Shown here: piece by piece, positions 35,748 through 44,638 of the stretch
Position numbering within the stretch: the first letter of the stretch is position 1
Layout: each line of letters begins with the position of its first letter
Origin: Gammaproteobacteria bacterium
Lineage (GTDB): Bacteria; Pseudomonadota; Gammaproteobacteria; Steroidobacterales; XN24
Direction: 5' to 3'
DNA: 64,000 bases
NCBI GenBank assembly: GCA_029287575.1
Contig: JARFQW010000042.1
Location: 1-64,000 of the forward strand
Translations under genes and position numbers: made by a program
Notes under the pieces: generated by a model
What the model was told of the DNA's origin: nothing
Seen by the model: only the letters and a program-made list of their open reading frames with translations
Database searches by the model: none

Positions 35748-36194
35748 CTACTCGATCGTGATCACCAGCGCCGCCTGGTGGCTTCGCCAGTTGATCGGCA
35801 CCACGAAGGAACGCAGGTTGTTCGGGCTGTGGATCCGTTCCGGCTGTCCCTTGACAACCAGGGGAACGGATATCATGAAGTCCGATCCAAACGAGCGGCG
35901 CGCGTTGCCGGAAATCGTGTTGGCCACTTCACCGACCAGATCGCACAGAAACTCGTGGGACAGGTCGGTTTCGCCCAGGCTCATCAGGAGCACCTTGAGA
36001 AGACCCGGGCCGGCCGTGAAATAGACGGTGCCACGCCGTTTTCCGGAAATACCGATAATGCCCGTGTATTCGTCGGCGACCGTCTGTTCCTCGCCGATCA
36101 GGTAGGGCGTCCCGACATCGGCGGGCTCGTCCGAGGCTTGGGTGAAGTAATGAATCGTGCCGTCGATAAAGACCTGGAGCTGTGCCTCATCCAT
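35748..36194 (-). CDS. CheX-like chemotaxis phosphatase
   Basis: 148 residues. The CheC/CheX/FliY active-site motif is clear: Asp85-x3-Glu89-x2-Asn92 followed by Ile-Ser-Gly-Asn, and the second half has Phe-Met-Ile-Ser-Val-Pro. CheX dephosphorylates CheY-phosphate. Its start codon lies 1 base after the stop of the CheY gene, with GGGGAGAG as ribosome binding site inside the CheY end. It is the last gene of kinase / CheY / CheX. The assignment of its substrate to the adjacent CheY is an inference from position. Confidence 0.9.
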   Translation of the reverse strand: MDEAQLQVFIDGTIHYFTQASDEPADVGTPYLIGEEQTVADEYTGIIGISGKRRGTVYFTAGPGLLKVLLMSLGETDLSHEFLCDLVGEVANTISGNARRSFGSDFMISVPLVVKGQPERIHSPNNLRSFVVPINWRSHQAALVITIE

Positions 36195-36195
36195 A

Positions 36196-36594
36196 TCACT
36201 CTCCCCGAATCAGCTCGGCAAGGGCCTGGTTCAGCTGCTTGTCGGTAAACGGCTTGCAGAGGAAACCGTTCGCGCCTTTTTTCAGCGCTTCGATAGCCGT
36301 CGACTTGTCGGACAAGGCGGATACCACGAGGATCAGCACATCGGGCTTGAGGTCAACCAGCCGCTCCACGCATTCAATGCCATCCATTTCCGGCATGGTG
36401 ATGTCCATGGTCACCAGGTCCGGATGGGTCTTCTCGAACAGGTGCACGGCCTCGACGCCGTTGCTGGCCTTGCCAATGATGCGAACCCCGTCGAGCTCGG
36501 TGCTGCGCTCGATCTTTCGTCGAATGATGTTCGAATCGTCCACGATCATCATCTTCATGCCGGCATCGGCTTCGGTCCTGTTTCTCGAGAGCAT
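36196..36594 (-). CDS. CheY-like response regulator
   Basis: 132 residues, a single receiver domain without output. Asp19-Asp20 form the acidic pocket, Asp64 is the phospho-acceptor (Thr-Met-Asp-Ile-Thr-Met-Pro), Ser92 takes the Thr/Ser position and Lys114-Pro the Lys position. ATG 36594 has GGAAGGG 3-4 bases upstream; ATG at residue 13 is an alternative. It follows the membrane histidine kinase by 83 bases and is coupled to the CheX gene. With no flagellar or chemoreceptor genes nearby, it more likely serves the local phosphorelay than a motor. Confidence 0.94.
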   Translation of the reverse strand: MLSRNRTEADAGMKMMIVDDSNIIRRKIERSTELDGVRIIGKASNGVEAVHLFEKTHPDLVTMDITMPEMDGIECVERLVDLKPDVLILVVSALSDKSTAIEALKKGANGFLCKPFTDKQLNQALAELIRGE

Positions 36595-36677
36595 GTCCCT
36601 TCCTTGATTCCTATGCTCGTGCTTCCGCCTCCCGGCAAACCGAGGCCGGATGGCGATTACGCTGATTCAATAACGGG

Positions 36678-38957
36678 TCAGGCGACGTCAGCCTGGCTGT
36701 CGGCTGCCGGCAGGGTGACCCGAAACTCGGTGCGACGGCCCTTGGCCGACGAAAGGCGCAGCCGGCCGCCGAGCTCGCGTACCCGATGACGCACCAGGTC
36801 CAGGCCCACACCGCGGCCAGCATCCTTGTTCGCTTCATCCACGGTGGAAAACCCGGCGCGGAAAATCAGCGAGAACGCCCGGCCATTGTCCATGGCATCG
36901 GCCTCTTCCTGCCCGATCAGTCCGCGAGCCACCGCCTTGGACCGGATCTCTGTCGCGTCGAGTCCGGCGCCGTCGTCCTCGATCACCATTTCATGGCCGC
37001 CGTTGGGATCCGGGTTGAACGCGATACACAGTCGTCCGGCGTCGGGCTTGCCCGAGGATTGACGCGCAGCGGGTTCCTCGATGCCGTGTATCACCGCATT
37101 GCGAACGAACTGAACGGCCATCTCCTTGACCGCCTTGCGGTAGACCGATGGAATCTCGCTGTCTCCCAGCCCCTTGCACTGCAGCTGAACCTTTTTGCCG
37201 GTCTCGCCCGCGATACGCTCGACCAGATTTTCGAGCGCACCGACAAGGCCGCCGGACACCATGCTCTGGCTCGTGCCAAGGCTCATGCTGACGCTCCGGC
37301 CGGCTTCGGCAACCTCGCCCGCAGTGCCGAGATTGGCGGTCTGGCCAGGATTGTCGCCGGCGGGCCGGAAGTCGGGAACGGCCGCGACGTGCGGCGGACG
37401 GGCTGCCTCGACCGGCGTGTTCTGGATTGCCATGCGAAGCTCGGCCAGGCGGCTAACCAGGTCCCGAACCTGGTCGAGATGATTAAACAGGTGGTCCAGC
37501 CGAACCGCCAGCGGCAGGAAGTCGTTTCCGTTGAGGCGGTCGCGCCCGCGCATGTCGTTGAGGAGTTCCTCGAATTCGTGAGCGTTGTGCTCCACGGTGC
37601 CGAGACCCAGCGCCGCGGCCTCGCCCTTCATGCTGTGGATCTGCCGGAATATACCGTCCAGCTTGCTGCGGAACGCAGCTTCATCCCGAGCCGGTTCCTT
37701 GAGGATGGTGTTGACCATCTTCATGGAGGTGTCGGTATCCTCGAGAAACGCCAGGAGCTGTGACGGCTCGACATGCAGAATCGATAGCAACAGGTCGAGC
37801 TGCTCCTTCGACTGCGTCTGGGATTCTTCCAGCTCACGGGCAAGGAGAACACGCTGGGTGACATCCGTGACCGTAACAAGGATGTGCAGCAGCTTCCCAT
37901 CCTGCTTCACCCGGTTGAAATCGAATTGCAGATACTGAGTTTCGAAACCCCCGCTACCGTCATCGAAGTGCACTTCGACTTCGCTCAGGGGGTTGAGGTT
38001 TTTGACCAGCCGGGCGTTGACCCGATCTGTCCACAGCAGGCCGACAAAGTCCAGCGCCGTCTTCAAGGTTTTCTCCGGGACGATGTCCCGCAGCATGCGC
38101 TCGAACTTGGAGTCGGCGAAGCTTTTCTTCCGGAAAATTCTCTCCATCGCCTGTGAGTGCGTGGAGCCGATATTCATGTTCTTGTCCAGCAGGAACAGAC
38201 CTTCGCTGACGGTCTTGAGTATGTTGTCGGTTTCCTGCCTGGCCTGGGAGGCTGCACGCTCTTCCCGGGAAATCTTGCGGCCGAAGTAGACGGCGATGAA
38301 GACGAACAACGCCAGCGCCACCGCCACCGCACCGCCCTGGATCAGGCGCAGCTGGGCGACCCGATTGGCGGCCTCCGCCTCCAGGTGCCGGACAAGCCGA
38401 CGCATGGCGGTAATGATGGGTTCGATCTGCGCGGAGCCGACCTTCACGGCGCTCTCCACGAGTCCCGTGAATTCCGCGCCAGCCGGCGTATAGAACTCGC
38501 TGGAACGCTCGGCATAAACGACGCCGTCAAACGCCAGCACCGGATCCAGGGCTTCCTTGAAGATCTCCCAGGACCTGGAGGCGTCCTGCAGCAAACCCTG
38601 GCCCGTGAATGTCGAGATCGGTTTCAGAAAGACGCTGTTGCCTGCCGGCCCGGTGGCGTTGCCCCCGCCCTGCATGGCGGAGAGGATGGAATCGAAGGAA
38701 CCCGCCGCGCGGCGCAGGGCCAGCTGAGCGTCTTCCACCGGATCGCCCGCGACCAGCCGGCCCTCGAGCATCATCAGATTCTTCATGAGACGCTCGGCCA
38801 GCATGCTCTGCTCGCCTGCCAGCGTGACACCCCCGCCGTCTGTGGTCAGTCGTTCGGCCATATAGAAATTGAGGCCGAAGACACCCGCCACAAACACCAT
38901 GAAGAGGCCGATGGCGCCGATGATTCCCTTGTATTGTCCTGCTTCCCTGCCGCCCAT
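36678..38957 (-). CDS. Membrane histidine kinase with PilJ-like sensor, PAS, Hpt and ATPase domains
   Basis: 759 residues from ATG 38957 (GGAAGGA 6 bases upstream). TM1 (10-31), a helical periplasmic PilJ/type-IV-like region (32-205), TM2 (206-227), a PAS-like part (about 245-370), Hpt with His441 (Ile-His-Ser-Met-Lys-Gly-Glu-Ala), then a HATPase_c with Asn620/His624, Asp661-Asp-Gly-Ala-Gly and Gly714-Arg-Gly-Val-Gly-Leu-Asp. This is the CheA-type order, P1-like Hpt plus P4, but the P5 CheW-binding domain is missing, and a sensor is built in. It should phosphorylate the CheY and receiver proteins nearby. First gene of the kinase/CheY/CheX operon. Confidence 0.92.
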   Translation of the reverse strand: MGGREAGQYKGIIGAIGLFMVFVAGVFGLNFYMAERLTTDGGGVTLAGEQSMLAERLMKNLMMLEGRLVAGDPVEDAQLALRRAAGSFDSILSAMQGGGNATGPAGNSVFLKPISTFTGQGLLQDASRSWEIFKEALDPVLAFDGVVYAERSSEFYTPAGAEFTGLVESAVKVGSAQIEPIITAMRRLVRHLEAEAANRVAQLRLIQGGAVAVALALFVFIAVYFGRKISREERAASQARQETDNILKTVSEGLFLLDKNMNIGSTHSQAMERIFRKKSFADSKFERMLRDIVPEKTLKTALDFVGLLWTDRVNARLVKNLNPLSEVEVHFDDGSGGFETQYLQFDFNRVKQDGKLLHILVTVTDVTQRVLLARELEESQTQSKEQLDLLLSILHVEPSQLLAFLEDTDTSMKMVNTILKEPARDEAAFRSKLDGIFRQIHSMKGEAAALGLGTVEHNAHEFEELLNDMRGRDRLNGNDFLPLAVRLDHLFNHLDQVRDLVSRLAELRMAIQNTPVEAARPPHVAAVPDFRPAGDNPGQTANLGTAGEVAEAGRSVSMSLGTSQSMVSGGLVGALENLVERIAGETGKKVQLQCKGLGDSEIPSVYRKAVKEMAVQFVRNAVIHGIEEPAARQSSGKPDAGRLCIAFNPDPNGGHEMVIEDDGAGLDATEIRSKAVARGLIGQEEADAMDNGRAFSLIFRAGFSTVDEANKDAGRGVGLDLVRHRVRELGGRLRLSSAKGRRTEFRVTLPAADSQADVA

Positions 38958-39103
38958 GGTGTCCTTCCCGTTGGTTCGTGGGACGCCAGTCCCGTGTTGC
39001 GAAATCCTTGGCGGTTGCTCGATCCGGTGCCTCGCGGGCACTGTCGCAGGATGGAGACTAACGCCAGCCATCCGGGCCGGGGTTGAACTCAGTCACAGTA
39101 TTG

Positions 39104-39118
39104 GACATAAGAAATGTC
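39104..39118. promoter_or_regulatory. Inverted repeat GACAT-N5-ATGTC between the kinase operon and the receiver-kinase gene
   Basis: GACAT (39104-39108), AAGAA, ATGTC (39114-39118) form a 15-base dyad in the 240-base gap between two divergent genes (38958-39197). Its place suits an operator that would control one or both transcripts. I see no strong sigma-70 or sigma-28 box around it. No known regulator is matched. Confidence 0.35.
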
Positions 39119-39197
39119 TCGTCTGTTTCTGCCGGTTCAGACCTTTACACTCCCGGTCGGGACGGATAACTTGGCCTCCGGTTTTCAGGTCCCCCCC

Positions 39198-40442
39198 ATG
39201 AATCCACGTTTTGCCATTGTCGACAGTCACGCGGCTTTTCGTGCCCTGGTCCGACACCATCTGGGTGTCCGTTGGCCCGAAGCACGAGTGGACGAATTCG
39301 ATCCCTCCAAGGCCGACATTCCGGCCACGGACCTGGCCGGCGCGGGGTACGACCTGGTGCTCGTCGATCCCACTTCGATTGCGGCGGCCTCAACGCAGGA
39401 ATCGCTGAACTGGATGAAGTCCTTCTGCGGCCGTTCGGACTCGCCGCCGATCATCGTGCTGCCCGAGGGAGGCGACGAACTCTACGCGGTCCGGGCGATG
39501 AAGGCAGGAGTCGCTGACTACATTCCAAAACGACTCATGACCCATCAGCTACTCGTGCGGTCCGTGGACGAACTTCTGGTCACCCGAGATCCGGCAGCTT
39601 TGGAGGCGGCCACGACCATCACCGATAGCTCGATGCCCAGGGCGGTGGTGCTGCCCGGCTACCGTATCGTCCGGCCGATTTCCCAGGGGCGGCTGGCCTC
39701 GGTCTACCTCGCCGACAGCAAGGCGCTGGGCGAGCGGGTGGTCCTGAAGGTATTGATGGATGCTTCGGACATGCCGGGCTTCCGGGAGGACTTCGACCGG
39801 TTCACGCTGGAATGCGACCTGGTCGGCCAGCTCAACAACCGGGCCATCGTCGACATCTATGACCACGGGATCAGCGACTACTTCGCCTTCATCGCGATGG
39901 AGTACTTCCCCTGTGGCGATTTCAAGGCCCGTCTGCAGAACCCGCTTTCCGGCGCGGAGATCGTGGACTATATGAGTCAGCTCGCCGCGGCACTGCAGGT
40001 CATCCACGAGCTTGGCGTGCTCCATCGGGATCTCAAACCCGGGAACGTCATGCTGCGCGAAGACAACAGTATTGCACTGATTGATTTCGGACTCGCCAAG
40101 CAGCTGAACGCCGAATCGGGGCTCACCGGAGCCGGCGAGATTCGCGGGACGCCCTACTATCTGAGCCCTGAGCAGGCCAAGGGCGAATCCGTCGACACAC
40201 GCAGCGACCTCTACAGCCTGGGGGTCATGCTCTACGAAATGCTGACCGGAAAGAAGCCCTTCGTCGGCAACTCGTCAATCGACATCATTCACGCGCATGT
40301 GACCGAGGACATTCCCGAGCTGCCGCCCGAACGAAGCGGCTTCCAGGGCATCCTCGAGGACCTTATGGCGAAAAACCCGGACAAGCGTATCCAGAGCGCC
40401 GGCGAATTGCTCAACGTCCTCGAAGACTTCGACCTCTACTAG
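39198..40442 (+). CDS. Receiver domain fused to a Ser/Thr protein kinase
   Basis: 414 residues from ATG 39198. Residues 1-125 are a receiver: phospho-acceptor Asp57 (Leu-Val-Asp-Pro-Thr) and Lys111 are kept, but the acidic pocket has only Asp9 (Asp-Ser) and the Thr/Ser switch is not clear. Residues about 155-414 are a eukaryotic-type kinase: a weak glycine loop, Lys184 (Val-Leu-Lys), His276-Arg-Asp278-Leu-Lys-Pro-Gly-Asn, Asp296-Phe-Gly, and Gly-Thr-Pro-Tyr-Tyr-Leu-Ser-Pro-Glu. No transmembrane helix or PASTA repeats, so it is cytosolic. A phosphoreceiver would control kinase activity. Divergent from the CheX/CheY/kinase operon. Confidence 0.92.
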   Translation: MNPRFAIVDSHAAFRALVRHHLGVRWPEARVDEFDPSKADIPATDLAGAGYDLVLVDPTSIAAASTQESLNWMKSFCGRSDSPPIIVLPEGGDELYAVRAMKAGVADYIPKRLMTHQLLVRSVDELLVTRDPAALEAATTITDSSMPRAVVLPGYRIVRPISQGRLASVYLADSKALGERVVLKVLMDASDMPGFREDFDRFTLECDLVGQLNNRAIVDIYDHGISDYFAFIAMEYFPCGDFKARLQNPLSGAEIVDYMSQLAAALQVIHELGVLHRDLKPGNVMLREDNSIALIDFGLAKQLNAESGLTGAGEIRGTPYYLSPEQAKGESVDTRSDLYSLGVMLYEMLTGKKPFVGNSSIDIIHAHVTEDIPELPPERSGFQGILEDLMAKNPDKRIQSAGELLNVLEDFDLY

Positions 40443-40458
40443 GTTCGATCGCTGCCCG

Positions 40459-41055
40459 GTGAGCGCCTCAGCAGATACCCTGGTTGCCGGCTTCGCCGCT
40501 TACGCCAGCAGCAACCTGGACAATGTGCTCGTTCTGATTGCGCTACTCAACGCACCGGATCTGAGCCGGCGGGCCGTTATCGGCGGCCATCTTGCGGGCA
40601 TTCTGATCGTGGCGCTGGCCGTCGGCGGGCTTGCGCTGACACCGGAGCTCATTTCACCCGACCACGTCGGCCTGCTGGGCGTTATCCCGCTGGCCATGGG
40701 GGCGGCGCGGCTGTTCCAGCTGGTTCGCGGAAGCGGGCTCGAGCTGGCGGACATCTCGCCCCGCCGGGGCGCAAGCGGATTCTCTCAGGCCACGACACTC
40801 CATGTGACCGGCAGCGCCGACACTCTGGCCGTATTCGGCCCGCTCATAGTGGATTCGCTGCCCTCGGCGAGGCCCGCGCTGGGCGCGACCTTTCTGGTCG
40901 CCGCGGCGCTGCTGGCCTGCGCCGCGGTCCTTCTGTCGCGGCGACGGACGGCTGTGGCGATGCTCTCCCGAGGCGGCGCGTGGACTGCGCCCGTGATCAT
41001 GGTTCTGGTCGGTGCCTACGTACTCGCCGATACCGCCGACGACCTGCTTCTCTAG
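40459..41055 (+). CDS. CadD-like cadmium-resistance/cation transporter
   Basis: 198 residues from GTG 40459, 16 bases after the receiver-kinase stop. Five or six hydrophobic helices and the N-terminal Ser-Asn-Leu-Asp-Asn motif followed by Leu-Leu-Asn-Ala, with the repeat-like Thr-Gly-Ser-Ala-Asp-Thr in the middle, fit the CadD family of the LysE superfamily. It may export a divalent cation, but a family name is not proof of cadmium transport. Its stop codon TAG lies on the CTAG shared with the convergent FadD gene (41052-41055). Confidence 0.8.
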   Translation: MSASADTLVAGFAAYASSNLDNVLVLIALLNAPDLSRRAVIGGHLAGILIVALAVGGLALTPELISPDHVGLLGVIPLAMGAARLFQLVRGSGLELADISPRRGASGFSQATTLHVTGSADTLAVFGPLIVDSLPSARPALGATFLVAAALLACAAVLLSRRRTAVAMLSRGGAWTAPVIMVLVGAYVLADTADDLLL

Positions 41056-42722
41056 CCTGACGTGGGCCCTGAGGTGGGCGATGTGTCAGCGACCACTTCG
41101 TCCCGCAAAACCCGCCGCAAAATCTTGCCCACGTTTGTCTTGGGCAATTCGCCGCGGACCTCGATACGGCGCGGGACCTTGTACGCGGTCAGCTGCTGAC
41201 GGCAGTAATCCTTCAGCGCGTCCTCATCCAGGCTGGCGCCCGTCTTAAGTACCACATAGAGCACGATCGCCTCGCCCGTGCGATCGTCGGGAACACCCAC
41301 ACAGGCGGCTTCGAGAATGTCTTCGTAACGGGTGACGACGTCCTCGATCTCATTGGGATACACGTTGAAGCCCGACACGAGGATCATGTCCTTCTTGCGG
41401 TCGACGATCTCGATACAGCCGGACTCATCGAACCTCGCGATATCACCGGTACGGAAAAACCCGTCTTCGGTGATCACCTCGGCGGTCGCCTCGGCTTGTT
41501 GCCAGTAGCCCTGCATGACCTGGGGCCCGCGTACCCACAACTCGCCCGGCTCACCGGCGGCAACGAGACGGCCGTTGAGGTCCCGAAGCGTCACCTCCGT
41601 GTCGACCAGCGGAGGCCCTACCGTGCCGCTCCAGGCGCCCGGGATGCCGGCTTGCTCCGCGCTGACCACCGGCGATGTCTCGGTCAGCCCATAGGCCACC
41701 TGGATCCGGGAACCCGTCACCCTGAGCCATTCTTCCGCAACGATCTTGTGCAGCGGCGCACCCCCGGTACCCGTGAAGCGCAGGCGGGAAAAGTCCAGCG
41801 CGCGGAAATCCTGCCGCTGGAGCAACGCCGAAAACAGGGTATTGATGCCGACGAACCCGCTGATCCGGCGCCGGCGAAGCTCGCGGAGAAACGCGTCCAG
41901 GTCCCTGGGATTGGGAATCAGCAGCTGGCAGGCACCGCTGTGGAGAAACAGCATGAGGCCCGGAATCAGTGCTGCCGCATGATAGATCGGCAGCGGTAAC
42001 ACGAACACGTCTTCCCCGGGGCACACCTCGGCCAGGAGTTCCGCCTGAAGTTCCTCACACTGGGCCAGATTGGCGAGCACGTTGCCGTGGGACAGCATCG
42101 CTCCCTTGGAGAGCCCGGTTGTGCCGCCGGTATATTGCAGAAACGCCAGGTCGTCGCGGCCTGTGCTCGTCGGCGGCGGGTCACTGCCCTCACTGGCTCG
42201 CGCCACGGCGAGCCAGCGATGATGGCCGGGCAGTTCGTAGGCGGGTACCAGCTTCTTGACGTAGCGCAGCACGAAATTCACGAGCCTGCGTTTCAGCCGC
42301 GGAAGCTCGTCAGCCACCTCCGTGACGATCACATGCCGCACTGCCGTGTCGGCCACTACCGTCTCGAGGGTAGCGGCGCAGTTTGCAAGAACAAAAATCG
42401 CCAGCGCCCCGGAGTCGCGGAGCTGGTGAGACAGCTCCCGCGCCGTATACAGGGGGTTGACGTTGACCACGACCAGGCCGGCCCGAAGGATGGCGTGCAG
42501 CACGATCGGGTACTGCAGCACGTTGGGCAACATGACCGCGACGCGGTCCCCAGGCTGAAGGCCGAGATCGGATCGTAACCAGCCCGCCAGATCCCGGGAG
42601 CGGCTTTCCAGCTGCGCAAAGCTCAGGCTGCCACCGAGACAGGAGAAGGCCTCGTGCCGACCATGCCGCAGACAGGCCGAGGAAAAGTAGTCGCCGAGAT
42701 TCTCCTGCTGAATATTCGTCAC
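41052..42722 (-). CDS. fadD: Long-chain fatty-acid--CoA ligase (second of a tandem pair)
   Basis: 556 residues. Activates long-chain fatty acid with ATP and CoA. AMP-binding signature Tyr-Thr-Gly-Gly-Thr-Thr-Gly-Leu-Ser-Lys-Gly-Ala is present with the FadD linker Asp-Arg-Lys-Lys-Asp-Met-Ile-Leu-Val-Ser-Gly-Phe-Asn-Val-Tyr-Pro-Asn-Glu and the C-terminal catalytic Lys in Lys-Thr-Asn-Val-Gly-Lys-Ile. Its start is 33 bases behind the stop of a paralogous fadD, as in Pseudomonas fadD1/fadD2. The pair gives the cell two acyl-CoA synthetases from one transcript. Confidence 0.95.
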   Translation of the reverse strand: MTNIQQENLGDYFSSACLRHGRHEAFSCLGGSLSFAQLESRSRDLAGWLRSDLGLQPGDRVAVMLPNVLQYPIVLHAILRAGLVVVNVNPLYTARELSHQLRDSGALAIFVLANCAATLETVVADTAVRHVIVTEVADELPRLKRRLVNFVLRYVKKLVPAYELPGHHRWLAVARASEGSDPPPTSTGRDDLAFLQYTGGTTGLSKGAMLSHGNVLANLAQCEELQAELLAEVCPGEDVFVLPLPIYHAAALIPGLMLFLHSGACQLLIPNPRDLDAFLRELRRRRISGFVGINTLFSALLQRQDFRALDFSRLRFTGTGGAPLHKIVAEEWLRVTGSRIQVAYGLTETSPVVSAEQAGIPGAWSGTVGPPLVDTEVTLRDLNGRLVAAGEPGELWVRGPQVMQGYWQQAEATAEVITEDGFFRTGDIARFDESGCIEIVDRKKDMILVSGFNVYPNEIEDVVTRYEDILEAACVGVPDDRTGEAIVLYVVLKTGASLDEDALKDYCRQQLTAYKVPRRIEVRGELPKTNVGKILRRVLRDEVVADTSPTSGPTSG

Positions 42723-42755
42723 GTGCTGCTTGCCCCCGGCATGAACGGAACGACG

Positions 42756-44444
42756 CTAGGCGTGGCGCGCCATCTCTTCGTCGCGCAAAGCCCTGCGCAG
42801 AATCTTACCCACGTTGGTCTTTGGCAGATCGTCCCTGAATTCCACGTGCTTGGGAACCTTGTAGCCGGTGAGATTCTCCCTGCAGAAGGCGATGATCTCT
42901 TCTGCCGTCGGCGACTGGCCGCTTTCGGGAACCACGAAAATCTTCACGGCCTCCGTGGACTTCGGATCCGGAATGCCGATGCAGGCTGCCTCGAGAACCT
43001 TGGGATGCTGGGTAACGACGTTCTCCACCTCATTCGGATAAACGTTGAAGCCCGACACCAGGATCATGTCCTTCTTCCGATCGACAATACGGAAGTGACC
43101 GCTCTCTTCCATGATCGCGATATCGCCGGTTCGCAGGTATCCGTCCTCGTACATCACGTCAGCGGTGGCTTCGGCCCGTTGCCAGTAGCCCTTCATGACC
43201 TGCGGCCCATGAACGCACAGCTCGCCGGATTCCCCTGGGGGAAGGTCCCTGCCCTCGCTGTCGCGAATGGCGACATTCGTGGATGGCAGGGGCAGACCGA
43301 TGGTGCCGGAAAAAACGATGTCCGAACCCGTGGGCTGCATGCTCACCACGGGTGAGGTCTCGGTCAGCCCGTAGCCCTCCTGGATCAGGCCGCCGGTCAC
43401 CTCGTACCAGCGTTCCGCCACCGCCTTCTGCAAAGCCATTCCGCCGGCACCGGCCCATTTCAGCGAGGAAAAATCCAGTGCCCGGAAGCCGTCGTCGGCG
43501 AGCAGCGCATTGAAGAGCGTGTTGACCCCGGTGATGACAGTGAAACGGTGCTGGGCGAGCTCCTTGACGAAGGCCGGAATGTCGCGGGGGTTGGCGATCA
43601 GGACGTTGGTTGCCCCCAGCGACATGAAGAGCATGCAGTTACAGACCAGGCTGAAGACGTGATAGAGCGGCAGGGCGGTAATCACGATTTCCGGATTGTC
43701 CTCCTCGATGATGCTCTGGATCCAGGCCCGCATCTGCAGCAGGTTCGCGGTCATGTTGCGATGGGTCAGCATTGCGCCCTTCGAGAGCCCCGTGGTGCCT
43801 CCCGTGTACTGAAGGAATGCCAGGTCGTCCTGGGTCACGTCCGGTCGATCCAGCATCAGGGACTCGCCCTTGGCCAGCACGTCGTTCAGGCGCTCATGGC
43901 CCGTCAGACTATAGGCGGGCACCATCTTCTTTACGCGGCGGAGCACAAAATTCACGATGGCGGATTTGGGGAACCCGAGCATGTCGCCGAAATCGGTAAC
44001 GACGACTTTCTTCAGCGGGGTTTTCGACAGCACATCTTCCAGTGTGCCGGCGAAGTTGGAAAGAATCACGATCGCCTCCGCGCCGGAGTCCACGAGCTGG
44101 TGCTCCAGTTCCCGGGGCGTGTACAGGGGGTTGACGTTGACGACCGTGTACCCGGCACGCAGAACGCCGAAAAGCGCGACCGGGTACTGGAGAATGTTGG
44201 GCATCATCAACGCGACCCGCGCACCGCGTTCCAGCCCCGCGGACTTCTGCAGCCAGGCCCCGAAGGCGGCGCTCTTTCGATCCAGCTCCGCATAGCTCAT
44301 GGACTTGCCCATACAGCTAAAGGCCGAACGCCTGGCAAAGCGCTGACAGCTGTCTTCGAAAATCGAAACGAGAGTCTGTCCGCCGGAAAGATCGATCTCG
44401 GCGGGCGTTCCCGCGGGATAGTGCGTAAGCCAGGGCTTGTCCAC
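42756..44444 (-). CDS. fadD: Long-chain fatty-acid--CoA ligase (first of a tandem pair)
   Basis: 562 residues from GTG 44444, chosen because AGGAG lies 9-10 bases upstream and the Asp-Lys-Pro-Trp-Leu start matches FadD. It has the same signatures as its neighbour: Tyr-Thr-Gly-Gly-Thr-Thr-Gly-Leu-Ser-Lys-Gly-Ala, Asp-Arg-Lys-Lys-Asp-Met-Ile and Lys-Thr-Asn-Val-Gly-Lys-Ile-Leu-Arg. FadD binds the inner face of the membrane and couples fatty-acid uptake to beta-oxidation. The region 44445-44638 between it and the bactofilin gene should hold both promoters; I see no clear FadR site. Confidence 0.95.
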   Translation of the reverse strand: MDKPWLTHYPAGTPAEIDLSGGQTLVSIFEDSCQRFARRSAFSCMGKSMSYAELDRKSAAFGAWLQKSAGLERGARVALMMPNILQYPVALFGVLRAGYTVVNVNPLYTPRELEHQLVDSGAEAIVILSNFAGTLEDVLSKTPLKKVVVTDFGDMLGFPKSAIVNFVLRRVKKMVPAYSLTGHERLNDVLAKGESLMLDRPDVTQDDLAFLQYTGGTTGLSKGAMLTHRNMTANLLQMRAWIQSIIEEDNPEIVITALPLYHVFSLVCNCMLFMSLGATNVLIANPRDIPAFVKELAQHRFTVITGVNTLFNALLADDGFRALDFSSLKWAGAGGMALQKAVAERWYEVTGGLIQEGYGLTETSPVVSMQPTGSDIVFSGTIGLPLPSTNVAIRDSEGRDLPPGESGELCVHGPQVMKGYWQRAEATADVMYEDGYLRTGDIAIMEESGHFRIVDRKKDMILVSGFNVYPNEVENVVTQHPKVLEAACIGIPDPKSTEAVKIFVVPESGQSPTAEEIIAFCRENLTGYKVPKHVEFRDDLPKTNVGKILRRALRDEEMARHA

Positions 44445-44638
44445 GTGAAGCTTCTCCTCGGTGCGCTGCGGCGCGTTATTCTGAGTACGGCAGGGATTAG
44501 ACCAGCGTGCGCCGGTGCTCGCTATATGCGCTGCAACATGCACGCCGCTTGCGGCCACGCAGGCAAGGCCGGATAGTATCGGCTGGCGCGGCCTGGCAAG
44601 GCCGTGGGCGCCTGGAACCACAAGGACAACCAAGAGAC

